Below are positions 35,440 to 46,550 of a stretch of DNA of 64,000 nt, in pieces (position 1 is the stretch's first letter; each line of letters starts with the position of its first letter). The notes below the pieces were generated by a model. That model was not told where the DNA came from and searched no databases. It saw only the letters and a program-made list of their open reading frames with translations. The stretch comes from Lacipirellula limnantheis (lineage in GTDB: Bacteria > Planctomycetota > Planctomycetia > Pirellulales > Lacipirellulaceae), in contig NZ_CP036339.1 in assembly GCF_007746075.1 (NCBI RefSeq), forward strand, positions 2,304,885 through 2,368,884. Reading direction: 5' to 3'. Both the position numbers and the translations under genes were made by a program.

Positions 35440-35524
35440 TGTGAGGCGTTCAGACGTATAATCATGGTTGGTCGACACTCGAAGTGAGTCGTGAACCTAG
35501 GCGAATGGGCGGCGGAGCTTTCCG

Positions 35525-36262
35525 ATGAAACTAATCCGACTTGTAGCAGCGGCATCGCTCATGGCGGCGGGGGCCGCGCTGGCTGAAGTTCGCGCCCAAC
35601 AGCCCGCGGCTCCGGCGGTCACGCCGCCGACGACAGATGAGCGTTACACCGAGGGTGCGCCGACGCCGGAGCAGTTGGAGGCGCAGCGCCTGGCCATCTG
35701 GGATAGCAAGGAGATGGTCGAAGCGCGGGAATGGTTGGTCGATCACATGGCGCGATCAGCGCGGATCACTCCCTCGCAGTCGAAACGATACATGGACGAG
35801 CTTGAGCGTCTGAATGCCGAGCAACTAAAGCTCTGGCTGATGACGTTCGAGGAGCAACAGGCGGAGCGGGCGCGACAGCGAGATTCGTTTGAGCGCGCGC
35901 GCCGGCAATCAGTCGACAACGCAATGCGCGAGAACCAGGCGACTCAGCAAGCCGCCGAGAACATCAACAGGACGCGAACCGAAGCGGCGAAGATCGCGCA
36001 AGAGTCGTTGCAGAGCATGCAACAACAGGCGCAGGAGCGTTCGCGCCAACTGGTCAGCGATCGCGACGCGGCGGCGACGGCGGCGCTGCAATCATCGCCC
36101 TACATCTGGCTGAACACCTTGCCGTGGGGACCGTATGCGGGGTACCCGGTCGGCGGCGGCGCCGCGATCGATCCGGCGGCATTTCAAGGCGTGTTGGGGG
36201 TGCGCGAACGGCAAGGAACCGTGGCGCCAGGGACGCCTCAGAGCGGCGTCCCGATTCGCTGA
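35525..36262 (+). CDS. Secreted coiled-coil protein, unknown function
   Basis: A 245-residue protein with a signal peptide (MKLIRLVAAASLMAAGAALA, cut near ALAEVRAQ). Residues ~50-175 are charged and helical, with Glu/Gln/Arg-rich heptad-like sequence (LERLNAEQLKLWLMTFEEQQ, then ERARQRDSFERARRQ), followed by a Gly/Pro-rich C-terminus (PYAGYPVGGGAAIDP). GGAG lies 8 bases before ATG 35525. No domain is recognised. It is divergent from the histidine kinase, and control by it is only a guess. Confidence 0.85.
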   Translation: MKLIRLVAAASLMAAGAALAEVRAQQPAAPAVTPPTTDERYTEGAPTPEQLEAQRLAIWDSKEMVEAREWLVDHMARSARITPSQSKRYMDELERLNAEQLKLWLMTFEEQQAERARQRDSFERARRQSVDNAMRENQATQQAAENINRTRTEAAKIAQESLQSMQQQAQERSRQLVSDRDAAATAALQSSPYIWLNTLPWGPYAGYPVGGGAAIDPAAFQGVLGVRERQGTVAPGTPQSGVPIR

Positions 36263-36544
36263 TCGTGCTCAGCCCACGGCCTAAGGATGGCGGGAAATCC
36301 GGCCCGTCTTCAGTCGACGACCGCCGGCAAATAGGGGCGTGCCGGCATCTGCCGCCGATCGCCGCGACGATCGCTGGTTGCGTAAAGACTGCGGCGTCCC
36401 TCTTTTTGCGAGATATTCTCTGGCTAAACAAGTAAATAGCTATTTTTTGATTGATATCGTATCATCGCGTGCGTATTCTGTGGCCGATGGAGACGTCTTA
36501 AAGGGAGTCATCGACTTGCCATTTTGCAACTTCGAGGGACTTCC

Positions 36545-37270
36545 ATGCGGGTAAAGGCGTTGTTAATCGTTGGCTTACTGTTAGGCATTCGGCCGGCAAG
36601 CGGTTCGATCTTGTTGGAATACAATTTTTCAGGGGAGGCCGGAACTCAGATCTCGACCGCTGCGAGTCAAACTGCCGTCGGGCTCACCGCGAGCGTTTTT
36701 CGCAGAGGTTTTGGACTTGAGCCGATCGCGCTCTCCGATTCAATTGCCGCTCGTGGGTGGACTTCGGGTGAGGTCGAAAAGGAACTCGACTATTTTGAGT
36801 TCATGATGACGCCCGCCGGCGGCGCCACGCTGGACGTGAATGAAATTGCGTTCGGCGAGCGGCGAAACGGAACCGGAGTGAGAGCATTCACCCTGCGCTC
36901 AAGCCTTGACGGTTTCATTACCAACCTCATCACGCCGTTCGATGTTCCGGACAACGCGGACCTCCGTGGACACGCGTTGGCCCTCGACGGCTCCTTCGAC
37001 GCCATCTCGGCACCGATCATTTTTCGACTTTACGGGTATTTTTCCGAAGCGGCAGTCGGCCGCTGGGGAATCGGAAACCACCCCGATTTGGGCGCGTTTC
37101 GCGTGAGTGGGTCGGTAAGTCAAAGCGACCCCAATCCAGTAGAGATTGCGCATGCTCCCGAACCAGCATCGCTGATCATTTGGGGCCTGGTTGGCACGAT
37201 TGGAACGATCGCGGTCGTGGCATGTAAGAGGGCGGAGATTCAGTCGGCGACTCAGCGGCGGTGGCGGTAG
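36545..37270 (+). CDS. PEP-CTERM secreted protein
   Basis: A 241-residue exported protein. ATG 36545 follows GAGGGACTTCC and starts MRVKALLIVGLLLGIRPASG, a clear signal peptide. The middle reads as a beta-rich domain beginning ILLEYNFSGEAGTQIST with ALDGSFDAISAPIIFRLYGY; similar layouts occur in many planctomycete PEP-CTERM proteins of unknown role. The tail APEPASLIIWGLVGTIG then CKRAE is the sorting signal: PEP, helix, basic end. The 36263-36544 spacer before it is AT-rich and presumably holds its promoter. Confidence 0.85.
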   Translation: MRVKALLIVGLLLGIRPASGSILLEYNFSGEAGTQISTAASQTAVGLTASVFRRGFGLEPIALSDSIAARGWTSGEVEKELDYFEFMMTPAGGATLDVNEIAFGERRNGTGVRAFTLRSSLDGFITNLITPFDVPDNADLRGHALALDGSFDAISAPIIFRLYGYFSEAAVGRWGIGNHPDLGAFRVSGSVSQSDPNPVEIAHAPEPASLIIWGLVGTIGTIAVVACKRAEIQSATQRRWR

Positions 37271-37305
37271 GGCTTGGCGTCACCGTGGGTCGCCGCTAAC
37301 GCACA

Positions 37306-37726
37306 TCACCACGTAAATCCACAGCCGAGCGCCCGACCAACCAGATTGGCCCCGCCGATCCCGGCGGACGCGAAGGAGATCGTGGTGAGTTCGCCAATGG
37401 TGCCGCCGAAGCCGGCCCCCCCAGTTGGCGGGCCGACGACGTGCCATTTCTGATACTCGAGTGCTGTACGTAAGAACGCGCTGGCCGGGACGAAACGCAG
37501 CGGAAAGTCCATCTGCAGACCGACCTAGTACTCCCAGATATCGAGTGCAGCGTCGGCGTCTGCGCGCGTCACGGTCGCGGCGCCGACGAGCGGGGCGCTC
37601 GGCGACGAAGCCACCGTGCCGTTGGCGCGGCCGAACGAGGTCGTGTGGCCGCCGAGGCAGCAGCCGCGGAAACTGGAGTAGAAGGTGGAGGGCGAGTTGC
37701 CCGTTTCACCTGCATTTATCCGTCAT
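37306..37726 (-). pseudogene. Remnant of a planctomycete outer-membrane beta-barrel protein, interrupted by TAG
   Basis: One minus-strand frame reads STFYSSFRGCCLGG ... ALDIWEY, then a TAG stop at 37525-37527, then VGLQMDFPLRFVPASAFLRT ... LVGRALGCGFTW and its natural stop. The alternation after the stop and the aromatic C-terminal residue are what is expected of the last strands of an outer-membrane barrel. The frame is again closed by a TGA upstream near 37726, and no start or signal peptide is found. So only the C-terminal ~130 codons survive and one is a stop. Reading from the internal ATG 37512 gives a 68-residue fragment that is unlikely to be a real protein. Confidence 0.7.
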
Positions 37727-37829
37727 CGGTTCCACGAGGCAAGTTGCCGCGAGCGCGGCGGCGCCAGCGTCGCGCGCACCGCAGGCCGCAGCCTTTCCCA
37801 AGCGGCAGGAAATCCTTCGCTCAGGTGTG

Positions 37830-38951
37830 CTAGCCCACCATGTCGGCTTCGGCGTACGAGCCAAGCAGCGAAAGCCTTAATGCTTTCTTCCGCAGCGATG
37901 CGATCGCCCTTTTGACGCGCAGCTCGGCCGGATGCCCTTGGAACTCCAAGAAAAAGAGATAACGGCCGCGAGCCCCGGGAATGGGGAACGACTCGATCCA
38001 GGTCAGGTTAAGCCGATGCCGCTTAAAGATTGCCATTGCGTCGGCCAGCGCCCCCGGCTCGTGAGGAGCCTCAAAGACCAGCGACGTCTTGTCCTTGCCC
38101 GTACGATCGGACGCGTGCGTTCCGATGATGGCGAACCGGGTGACATTCTCTGAATTGTCTTCGATGTTGCGGGCCAACACCGATAGGCCGTGATTTGTCG
38201 CGGCTTGCTCGGCGCCAATCGCGGCCGTATCGGGCTCGGCCGCGGCGAGACTAGCCGCCTCGGCAGTGCTCGAGGCAGGTTCGACCTTCACGCCAGGAAG
38301 ATGAGCGGCCAGCCAGTTGCGGCACTGCGAGAGGGCTTGGGGCTTGCTGCAGACGCGGCGGATCTCGCTCCGGGCACCCCGGCCGAGCAGGCAGTGGTGA
38401 ATGCGGAGGGGGACTTCGCCGCAGATTTGAACATGGGGCGGCGCCGCCTCGGCTGAGCCCGGAGCGCCGTTCATCCGGGCGAGACGTTCGAGTGAATCGG
38501 CGACGCGGCCATCGGTGGAATTCTCGATCGGGGCGACGCCGAACTGGGCGTGGCCTTGTTCGACCTCGTCGAACACGCTGGCGATTGTGGCGACCGCTAC
38601 GAGTTCGGCGCTTTGACCGAACCGAGCGATGGCCGCCAGGTGGCTATAAGTGTACGCGGGTCCGAGGTAGGCGACGCGAATTGGTTGGTTAGCGGAGCGG
38701 ATGCCGCTAAGCAGCTCGCGGAACACAGCCTGTATCGCGCCGGCCGAAAGCGGGCCGTCGTTGTTGTCGACGGCGAATTGGAGTACAGCCGGGTCCGCGA
38801 CGGCGGATGCCGACTGCTCGACCGCCGTCTCGCCACGGGCGTCGGCGAGTTCTCCGTTGGCAATCGCTGCGGCGGCACGCTCGTTCAGTAATTCAACCAG
38901 CTGCCGGTCGAGTTTGCGAAGTTGGGCGGCGGTGACCTTCTTCTTTGGCAT
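37830..38951 (-). CDS. pheA: Prephenate dehydratase with chorismate-mutase-like N-terminus and ACT domain (PheA)
   Basis: P-protein of 373 residues for phenylalanine synthesis. Residues ~1-90 resemble a short chorismate mutase domain (QLRKLDRQLVELLNERA). The dehydratase domain follows from RVAYLGPAYTYSHLAA, with GVAPIENSTDGRV and the catalytic NVTRFAIIG segment, where the usual T-R-F is kept. The ACT domain (~290-373) senses phenylalanine: KTSLVFEAPHEPGALADA and IESFPIPGARGRYLFFLEF, with FP in place of the common RP of the ESRP motif. ATG 38951; divergent from dnaK. Confidence 0.94.
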   Translation of the reverse strand: MPKKKVTAAQLRKLDRQLVELLNERAAAAIANGELADARGETAVEQSASAVADPAVLQFAVDNNDGPLSAGAIQAVFRELLSGIRSANQPIRVAYLGPAYTYSHLAAIARFGQSAELVAVATIASVFDEVEQGHAQFGVAPIENSTDGRVADSLERLARMNGAPGSAEAAPPHVQICGEVPLRIHHCLLGRGARSEIRRVCSKPQALSQCRNWLAAHLPGVKVEPASSTAEAASLAAAEPDTAAIGAEQAATNHGLSVLARNIEDNSENVTRFAIIGTHASDRTGKDKTSLVFEAPHEPGALADAMAIFKRHRLNLTWIESFPIPGARGRYLFFLEFQGHPAELRVKRAIASLRKKALRLSLLGSYAEADMVG

Positions 38952-39295
38952 GGCGCGACACGGCGAATCGAGTTCAAAATGACGAGTTAGCGGCGGGTGT
39001 CAAACTGGCACTTCGTGCCGCACGAATATCTCGGACCGACAATTCCGTCGCTGCCAATGTGACAGACCGGCCAAATGGCGGCGTTCATTCCATCAAGTCT
39101 AGCGTGTGTTTTAAGTCGTTATCTCGCAGCTACTTGCATTTCGGCGTGCAAGTTCGGCGGCCGCCGGCACAACCTTTGCCTTAACAGGGTTGCAGTAAGT
39201 GGAAAACAACGCGGCGGCTGCCGTCGTGGCATGCTGCGCTCGCATTACAACATATCCTACGCGATCAACCTCCGCACTGGAGAGGAGAGATTCAA
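38952..39295. other. Divergent promoter region of pheA and dnaK
   Basis: 344 bases with no gene. A 7-bp palindrome, acttgca/tgcaagt (39132-39138 and 39147-39153), lies 143 bases before dnaK. I see no CIRCE element (ttagcactc/gagtgctaa), so HrcA control is not supported by this sequence. GGAGAGGAGAG is the dnaK ribosome binding site. Confidence 0.55.
39132..39153. promoter_or_regulatory. 7-bp inverted repeat upstream of dnaK
   Basis: acttgca, loop of 8, tgcaagt. It could be an operator for dnaK or pheA; no known heat-shock element matches. Confidence 0.3.
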
Positions 39296-41206
39296 ATGGC
39301 TAGCGGCGAAAAAATCATCGGCATTGATCTCGGTACCACCAACTCGGTGGTCGCTGTGATGGAAGGCAAAGAAGCAAAAGTCATCCCGAATCCGGAAGGC
39401 AATCGTCTGACGCCAAGCGTCGTGGCGTTTACCGACAAGGGCGAGGTGCTGGTGGGCGATTTGGCCCGGCGACAGGCGGTGACTAATCCCACGAAGACGG
39501 TCTACTCGATCAAGCGATTCATGGGACGGCGGCACAATGAAGTCGCCTCCGAAGAGAAAATGGTTCCCTACAAAGTCGTAGGCGGGCCGGAAGACTATGT
39601 GAAAGTCGACGTTGGCGGGAAGGAATTCACTCCGCCCGAGGTGTCGGCGAAGATTCTGCGCAAGCTCAAGGAATCGGCCGAGGCTTACTTGGGTCACAAG
39701 GTGAACAAGGCGGTCATCACCGTGCCGGCGTACTTCAATGACGCGCAGCGTCAGGCGACCAAAGACGCCGGGCAAATTGCCGGCCTCGAAGTCGCCCGCA
39801 TCATCAACGAGCCGACGGCAGCGTCCCTAGCGTACGGCCTCGACAAGAAGGCGCAAGAGAAAATCTGCGTCTTCGACCTCGGCGGCGGCACGTTTGACGT
39901 TTCCGTGCTGGAAGTCGCTGACGGCGTCTTCCGCGTGATGAGCACCAACGGCGACACCCACCTCGGCGGCGATGATTTCGACGAAGAGTTGATGAAGTAC
40001 GTCGCTGGCGAGTTCCAGAAAGAGCAGGGGATCGACCTTCGCAAAGATCGCATGGCGCTCCAGCGGCTACAGGAAGCGTGCGAGAAGGCGAAGAAAGAAC
40101 TCAGCACGGCGCAATCGACCGACATCAATCTGCCGTTCATCACGGCCGACGCGAATGGTCCGAAGCACTTGCAGATGAACATCACTCGGGCGCAGTTCGA
40201 GAAGATGGTCGACGGGCTCGTGGAGCGCTGCCGCGTGCCGCTGGTGCAGGCCCTCAAGGACGCGAAGCTGAAGCCGAGCGAGATCGACGAAGTCGTCCTG
40301 GTCGGCGGTTCGACCCGCATCCCGAAGGTGCAGGAACTGGTCAAGGAGATCTTTGGCAAGGATCCGCACAAGGGCGTGAATCCCGACGAAGTCGTGGCGA
40401 TCGGCGCCGCGATCCAGGGCGGCGTTCTCTCGGGCGAAGTCCAGGACATCCTGCTGCTGGACGTCACTCCGCTCAGCCTCGGCATCGAGACCCTCGGCGG
40501 CGTGATGACCAAGCTCGTTGAGAAGAACACGACGATCCCGACCGAGCGGAAGCAAGTCTTCAGCACGGCGGACGATAACCAGACGGCGGTCACGGTACGC
40601 GTGTTCCAAGGCGAGCGCGAGATGTGCGCCGACAACCGCCTTCTGGGCCAGTTCAACCTGGAAGGAATTCCGCCAGCGCCGCGCGGCGTGCCGCAGATCG
40701 AAGTCAAATTCGACCTCGACGCCAACGGCATCCTCAGCGTTGCCGCGAAGGACCTCGGCACCGGGAAGGAACAGACCGTCAAGATCGAGCAATCGAGCGG
40801 TCTGTCCGAGGACGAGATCAAGCGGATGCAGCAAGACGCCGCGGCACACGCCGAGGAGGACAAGAAGAAGCGCGAATTGGTCGAAGCTCGTAATCAGGCC
40901 GACTCGATGGCTTACCAAATCGAGAAGACCGTGAAAACGAACGCCGACAAGCTGAAAGACTCCGACAAGCAGGCGCTCGAAGCGGCGGTGACGAAGGTGC
41001 GCGAAGCGGCCAAGGGCGACAACGCGGCGACGATCAAGACTGCCGTGGCGGAACTCGAGGCGGCGTCGCATGCCATGAGCGAAGCCTTGTATAAGTCCGC
41101 GGCTGCCAGCGGGGGCGATGGTGCTGCTGCTGACGGTACGAAGACGGCGAGCGGCTCGACGGCCGACGACGACGCGATTGACGCGGAGTTTGAGGTAAAG
41201 AGTTGA
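39296..41206 (+). CDS. dnaK: Hsp70 chaperone DnaK
   Basis: A 636-residue chaperone with all Hsp70 landmarks: [17 protein letters not shown] at the start, the ATPase strands [15 protein letters not shown] and [14 protein letters not shown], the linker [14 protein letters not shown], and a substrate-binding domain ending in a short Gly/Ala-rich tail with [12 protein letters not shown], close to the canonical DAEFEEV ending. It folds proteins with DnaJ and GrpE, neither of which is adjacent. An intrinsic terminator follows at 41241, and clpB begins 190 bases later, so the disaggregase pair is adjacent but probably separately transcribed. Confidence 0.98.
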   Translation: MASGEKIIGIDLGTTNSVVAVMEGKEAKVIPNPEGNRLTPSVVAFTDKGEVLVGDLARRQAVTNPTKTVYSIKRFMGRRHNEVASEEKMVPYKVVGGPEDYVKVDVGGKEFTPPEVSAKILRKLKESAEAYLGHKVNKAVITVPAYFNDAQRQATKDAGQIAGLEVARIINEPTAASLAYGLDKKAQEKICVFDLGGGTFDVSVLEVADGVFRVMSTNGDTHLGGDDFDEELMKYVAGEFQKEQGIDLRKDRMALQRLQEACEKAKKELSTAQSTDINLPFITADANGPKHLQMNITRAQFEKMVDGLVERCRVPLVQALKDAKLKPSEIDEVVLVGGSTRIPKVQELVKEIFGKDPHKGVNPDEVVAIGAAIQGGVLSGEVQDILLLDVTPLSLGIETLGGVMTKLVEKNTTIPTERKQVFSTADDNQTAVTVRVFQGEREMCADNRLLGQFNLEGIPPAPRGVPQIEVKFDLDANGILSVAAKDLGTGKEQTVKIEQSSGLSEDEIKRMQQDAAAHAEEDKKKRELVEARNQADSMAYQIEKTVKTNADKLKDSDKQALEAAVTKVREAAKGDNAATIKTAVAELEAASHAMSEALYKSAAASGGDGAAADGTKTASGSTADDDAIDAEFEVKS

Positions 41207-41240
41207 GCAGGGAAGCCGCAAGGCACGCAGACTAACGACT

Positions 41241-41278
41241 AGCTGCCGGCCGGGCTTCCCTGGCCGGCAGCTTTTTTT
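41241..41278 (+). terminator. Intrinsic terminator of dnaK
   Basis: agctgccggcc (41241-41251), loop gggcttccct, ggccggcagct (41262-41272), then a run of seven T. It is a perfect 11-bp GC stem 35 bases after the dnaK stop. Confidence 0.92.
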
Positions 41279-41398
41279 CTACTAAGGCTGAGCGATAAGT
41301 TCAGTTTGGCGGCCGCTGGATGATGCAACGCACTACCGGCGACTTATAGGTATGAATAATCATCGGTCGGCGCCGACTCGCCGAGAAGGAGGCCCAGT

Positions 41399-44086
<2,688 letters not shown>

Positions 44087-44109
44087 CGAGAGCCTGAACC
44101 AAACGAGAC

Positions 44110-44152
44110 GGCGCCGTGGCGACGCGAATGGGCGATCGTCACGGCGCCATCT
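44110..44152. terminator. Shared hairpin between convergent clpB and channel genes
   Basis: ggcgccgt (44110-44117) and acggcgcc (44141-44148), followed by atctttt. The stem overlaps the channel gene's stop at 44139-44141, so one hairpin probably ends both transcripts. Confidence 0.7.
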
Positions 44153-44714
44153 TTTGTTGTCCTGGCTTTTCGCGCCGCGGCTCGCCGCTCCGCAGCGAGT
44201 CCTTCAAGCTGATAAAGTCCGACAGTAAGAAGATCACCGTCACGAACGCCAGCGTAATCTCGCTGAGCGTGAGCAGCTTCGCCGGGATCGATTGCGGCGT
44301 GATGTCGCCGTAGCCGAAGAACATGAAGTTCAGCGCGCTGTAATAGAAGAACTCGAAAACCAACTCCGCGCCGGCGAGCGTTTCGTTCACCCCGCCGAAG
44401 CTGCTCTTTGCTTGGCGATAGAGCAAGTGGAAGTCGAGTGCGAACGACGCCATAATCTGCCACATGTTCACGAGCATCAGCAGCATGAACTTGTAGTAGG
44501 GCGTGTTCAGCGCCGTCGCTTGCCAGAGCTGGCGAATGTTCTCGACGCCGAAGAAGAGCGTCTTCGCCCACGCGGCCGCGAGGATAAGGGCCGTCATCGT
44601 CGGCGCACGCAGTTGCCCGGAATCGAGCAAATCGAGCAGCGCGTACCAGACGCCGAAAATGGCGGCGAACTCGACGGCGTTGCGGACCATCAGCCTGAAG
44701 AGCTTGATCCGCAT
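44139..44714 (-). CDS. Potassium-channel-like membrane protein (two-pore-helix Ion_trans_2 type)
   Basis: A 191-residue membrane protein. Early hydrophobic segments lie at ~12-30, 40-55 and 75-97; the pore unit comes at the C-terminal half, with SALNFMFFGYGDITPQ holding the selectivity filter FGYGD (133-137), followed by the inner helix LSEITLAFVTVIFLLSDFI. The usual filter is T-V/I-G-Y-G-D; here two phenylalanines replace the Thr-Val, so potassium selectivity may be altered. The short basic C-terminus has no RCK domain. Confidence 0.8.
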   Translation of the reverse strand: MRIKLFRLMVRNAVEFAAIFGVWYALLDLLDSGQLRAPTMTALILAAAWAKTLFFGVENIRQLWQATALNTPYYKFMLLMLVNMWQIMASFALDFHLLYRQAKSSFGGVNETLAGAELVFEFFYYSALNFMFFGYGDITPQSIPAKLLTLSEITLAFVTVIFLLSDFISLKDSLRSGEPRREKPGQQKMAP

Positions 44715-44780
44715 GCGAGGTCGCCTCTATCGGCGCAACATAGCCGGCGCATTAGCCAGCGAAGTGTCGCCAGCGCGGGT

Positions 44781-44972
44781 TTAGCGATCGCTCTCAACAA
44801 GCTTCCATCGATCGATCAATTCCTCGGCTCCTGGCGTGAGGTTGCGGAGCTTGCGGGCGATTTCGGTCTTCTCCGATTGGGTCGCCTTCGGCAGCTTGGC
44901 CTTGAGCTTGGTCAGCTTTTCCTGACGCGACCGGCGTTGACGAAGATCACGCTTACGTTGAGAGGCGCCCAC
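44781..44972 (-). CDS. Small basic helical protein (DUF6800-like)
   Basis: A 63-residue protein, very rich in Lys and Arg (MGASQRKRDLRQRRSRQEKL, then TKLKAKLPKATQSEK), ending in a short acidic helix with ELIDRWKLVESDR. Similar small proteins are found throughout planctomycetes and I recall the family as DUF6800. The charge suggests binding to nucleic acid or ribosome, but that is inference. ATG 44972. No partner gene is obvious. Confidence 0.65.
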   Translation of the reverse strand: MGASQRKRDLRQRRSRQEKLTKLKAKLPKATQSEKTEIARKLRNLTPGAEELIDRWKLVESDR

Positions 44973-45128
44973 GCGATGATTCCTTAGCTACGGACAGTGA
45001 TCGGTACATCGAACGGCAATCGAGCCCGGGACTGGCGGGCGACCGCAGCGTTCCGTCGAGAATCCCTGTTTCTATCAGCCTCCCAGCCGCTCGTCAATCG
45101 CGAGGGCCGCGTTCAGGTATCAGGTTGC

Positions 45129-45169
45129 GGGGTTCAGAAAAACTCCTGTCCCACCGCCGGCTGAACCCC
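45129..45169. repeat. 9-bp inverted repeat before the DUF420 gene
   Basis: ggggttcag (45129-45137) and ctgaacccc (45161-45169) form a perfect palindrome with a 23-base loop, ending 12 bases before the first possible start of the next gene. It could be a leader hairpin or a protein site. Confidence 0.55.
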
Positions 45170-45180
45170 TCCAAACTCAG

Positions 45181-45768
45181 ATGGCGTCGATCTGGGGCAT
45201 CTGCCAAAATCCACTCATGGACTATCCGGGAATCGACGGCTTTTTGGGTACCCGCGCGTCGCTGATGCTCGACGTCGTGTTCGTGGCAATGTTCGCGATC
45301 GTCCCGACCCTCGCGTGGAGCATCTGGCTCGTCAAGTACCGCCGGAATTATCTGCTTCACAAGCGCATTCAAGTCGGGCTGATGCTCGTGCTCGGCGTCG
45401 CGGTCGGACTGTTTGAAATCGACGTCCGCTTCGTCAGCGGCTGGCGCGAGCGGGCGGAGCCGTCCCCTTATTTCGCGTCGACGGCGTCGGCTGGACCCGT
45501 ATGGGATGCGATTTTCGTTAACCTGCTAGGGCGACCCGCGACGCCCGGCTGGGTGTTTCGCTCGTTGCTGATCCATCTCGTCTTCGCCGTCAGCACCAGC
45601 GTGCTCTGGGTCTGTGTCGGCGTGCGGGCGCTGCGGCGATTTCCCGATCCCCCCGAACCAGGCCCGCATAGCCCCAGTCATCTCAGGTGGGGAAGAATCG
45701 CCGCATGGGACATGGTGCTGACCGCCTGCACCGGCTGGATCTTTTATTGGTTGGCGTTCGTGGCCTAG
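45181..45768 (+). CDS. DUF420 membrane protein
   Basis: A 195-residue integral membrane protein with about four helices (~30-55, 60-82, 125-150, 170-193). The HKRIQVGLMLVLGVAVGLFE motif after the first helix, with its His, and the second LLIHLVFAVSTSVLWV segment fit DUF420, a family often found near haem-copper oxidase genes. None is in this window. Two ATG starts are possible: 45181 or 45217 (MDYPGIDGFLG); the latter would leave a longer leader with the hairpin. Confidence 0.8.
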   Translation: MASIWGICQNPLMDYPGIDGFLGTRASLMLDVVFVAMFAIVPTLAWSIWLVKYRRNYLLHKRIQVGLMLVLGVAVGLFEIDVRFVSGWRERAEPSPYFASTASAGPVWDAIFVNLLGRPATPGWVFRSLLIHLVFAVSTSVLWVCVGVRALRRFPDPPEPGPHSPSHLRWGRIAAWDMVLTACTGWIFYWLAFVA

Positions 45769-45889
45769 ACCTCGGAAGTACATGGCGCCCAGTAACAGGA
45801 CCGGGTGACGCGAAAGGGCAAGTCCCGCCCCCCGCCGCTTGCCGCCTTGCAACGAGCGCGGGCGGGCGCAATACTCACATAGCAACTAC

Positions 45890-45976
45890 GGTCGGGTGGC
45901 AGAGCGGTTGAATGCACCGGTCTTGAAAACCGGCGTACACGAAAGTGTATCGGGGGTTCGAATCCCTCCCCGACCG
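45890..45976 (+). tRNA. tRNA-Ser(UGA)
   Basis: Acceptor stem ggtcggg (45890-45896) pairs with cccgacc (45969-45975), discriminator G 45976. The anticodon arm is ccggt-cttgaaa-accgg with UGA at 45924-45926. A long variable arm tacac-gaaa-gtgta marks a class II tRNA and the T arm is gggggttcgaatccctcc. CCA is not encoded. It reads UCA codons, and probably UCG. Confidence 0.97.
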
Positions 45977-46208
45977 CTTCAATAAGTCAGCGAGGAAAGC
46001 GTATCTCTGCACCCGAACCTGTTGAGCGCCGCGAAGCGCCTCGCTTCAAAGCCGCGGATTGATTCTCGGCTCGCTCGCCAAGATGCGGTTGGGCTACTCA
46101 TAGCCATCCCGCCTTCTTCACTATCCATCTTACGAAGGAAATGGCTCTGTACTCGCGACGCCCCAGAGAACGTAACCACCGCCAGTTTCAGGGAGGACCA
46201 CGATACGG

Positions 46209-46550
46209 ATGTCGGTCATCACGAAGACGGTCCTGCTGCTCGCCGCGTCGAACGTCTTTATGACGTTTGCATGGTACGGCCACCTCAAGAATCTTGCGTC
46301 GAAGCCTTGGTACGTGGCAGCGCTAGTGAGCTGGGGCATTGCCTTGTTCGAATACCTGCTGCAGGTGCCCGCCAATCGGATTGGGCACACTGAGTTGGAA
46401 GTCGGACAATTGAAGATCATGCAAGAGGCGATCACGCTCTCGGTCTTTGTGCCGTTTGCCGTGTTTTACCTGAAGGAGCCGGTGCGATTAAACTATCTGT
46501 GGGCGGCCCTCTGTCTGTGTGGAGCGGTTTATTTTGTTTTCCGTAAGTGA
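46209..46550 (+). CDS. DUF486 (DMT superfamily) membrane protein
   Basis: A 113-residue, four-helix protein. TFAWYGHLKNLASKPWYVAA, LVSWGIALFEYLLQVPANRI and the LKIMQEAITL segment are the conserved parts of DUF486, a short drug/metabolite-transporter relative. It ends in CGAVYFVFRK. AGGGAGGA precedes ATG 46209. The substrate is unknown. The downstream amidohydrolase gene overlaps its 3' end by 32 bases if its GTG 46519 is the start. Confidence 0.88.
   Translation: MSVITKTVLLLAASNVFMTFAWYGHLKNLASKPWYVAALVSWGIALFEYLLQVPANRIGHTELEVGQLKIMQEAITLSVFVPFAVFYLKEPVRLNYLWAALCLCGAVYFVFRK

Larger units (their letters stand above)
34979..35524. other. 546-base divergent region with structured elements
   Basis: It contains no gene that I can support. 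It separates the histidine kinase (minus) from a secreted protein (plus) and is more AT-rich than its surroundings. It holds a compact hairpin with a T run at 35188-35205 and an 8-bp palindrome at 35421-35439, so it is likely to carry two promoters and possibly a small RNA. Confidence 0.6.

Noticed and set aside
38952-39295. CIRCE element upstream of dnaK
   Set aside because: No ttagcactc/gagtgctaa pair was found; the palindrome present is different.
40067-41221. 384-codon open frame opposite dnaK
   Set aside because: Antisense shadow of dnaK; residues are Arg/Leu-rich with no motif.
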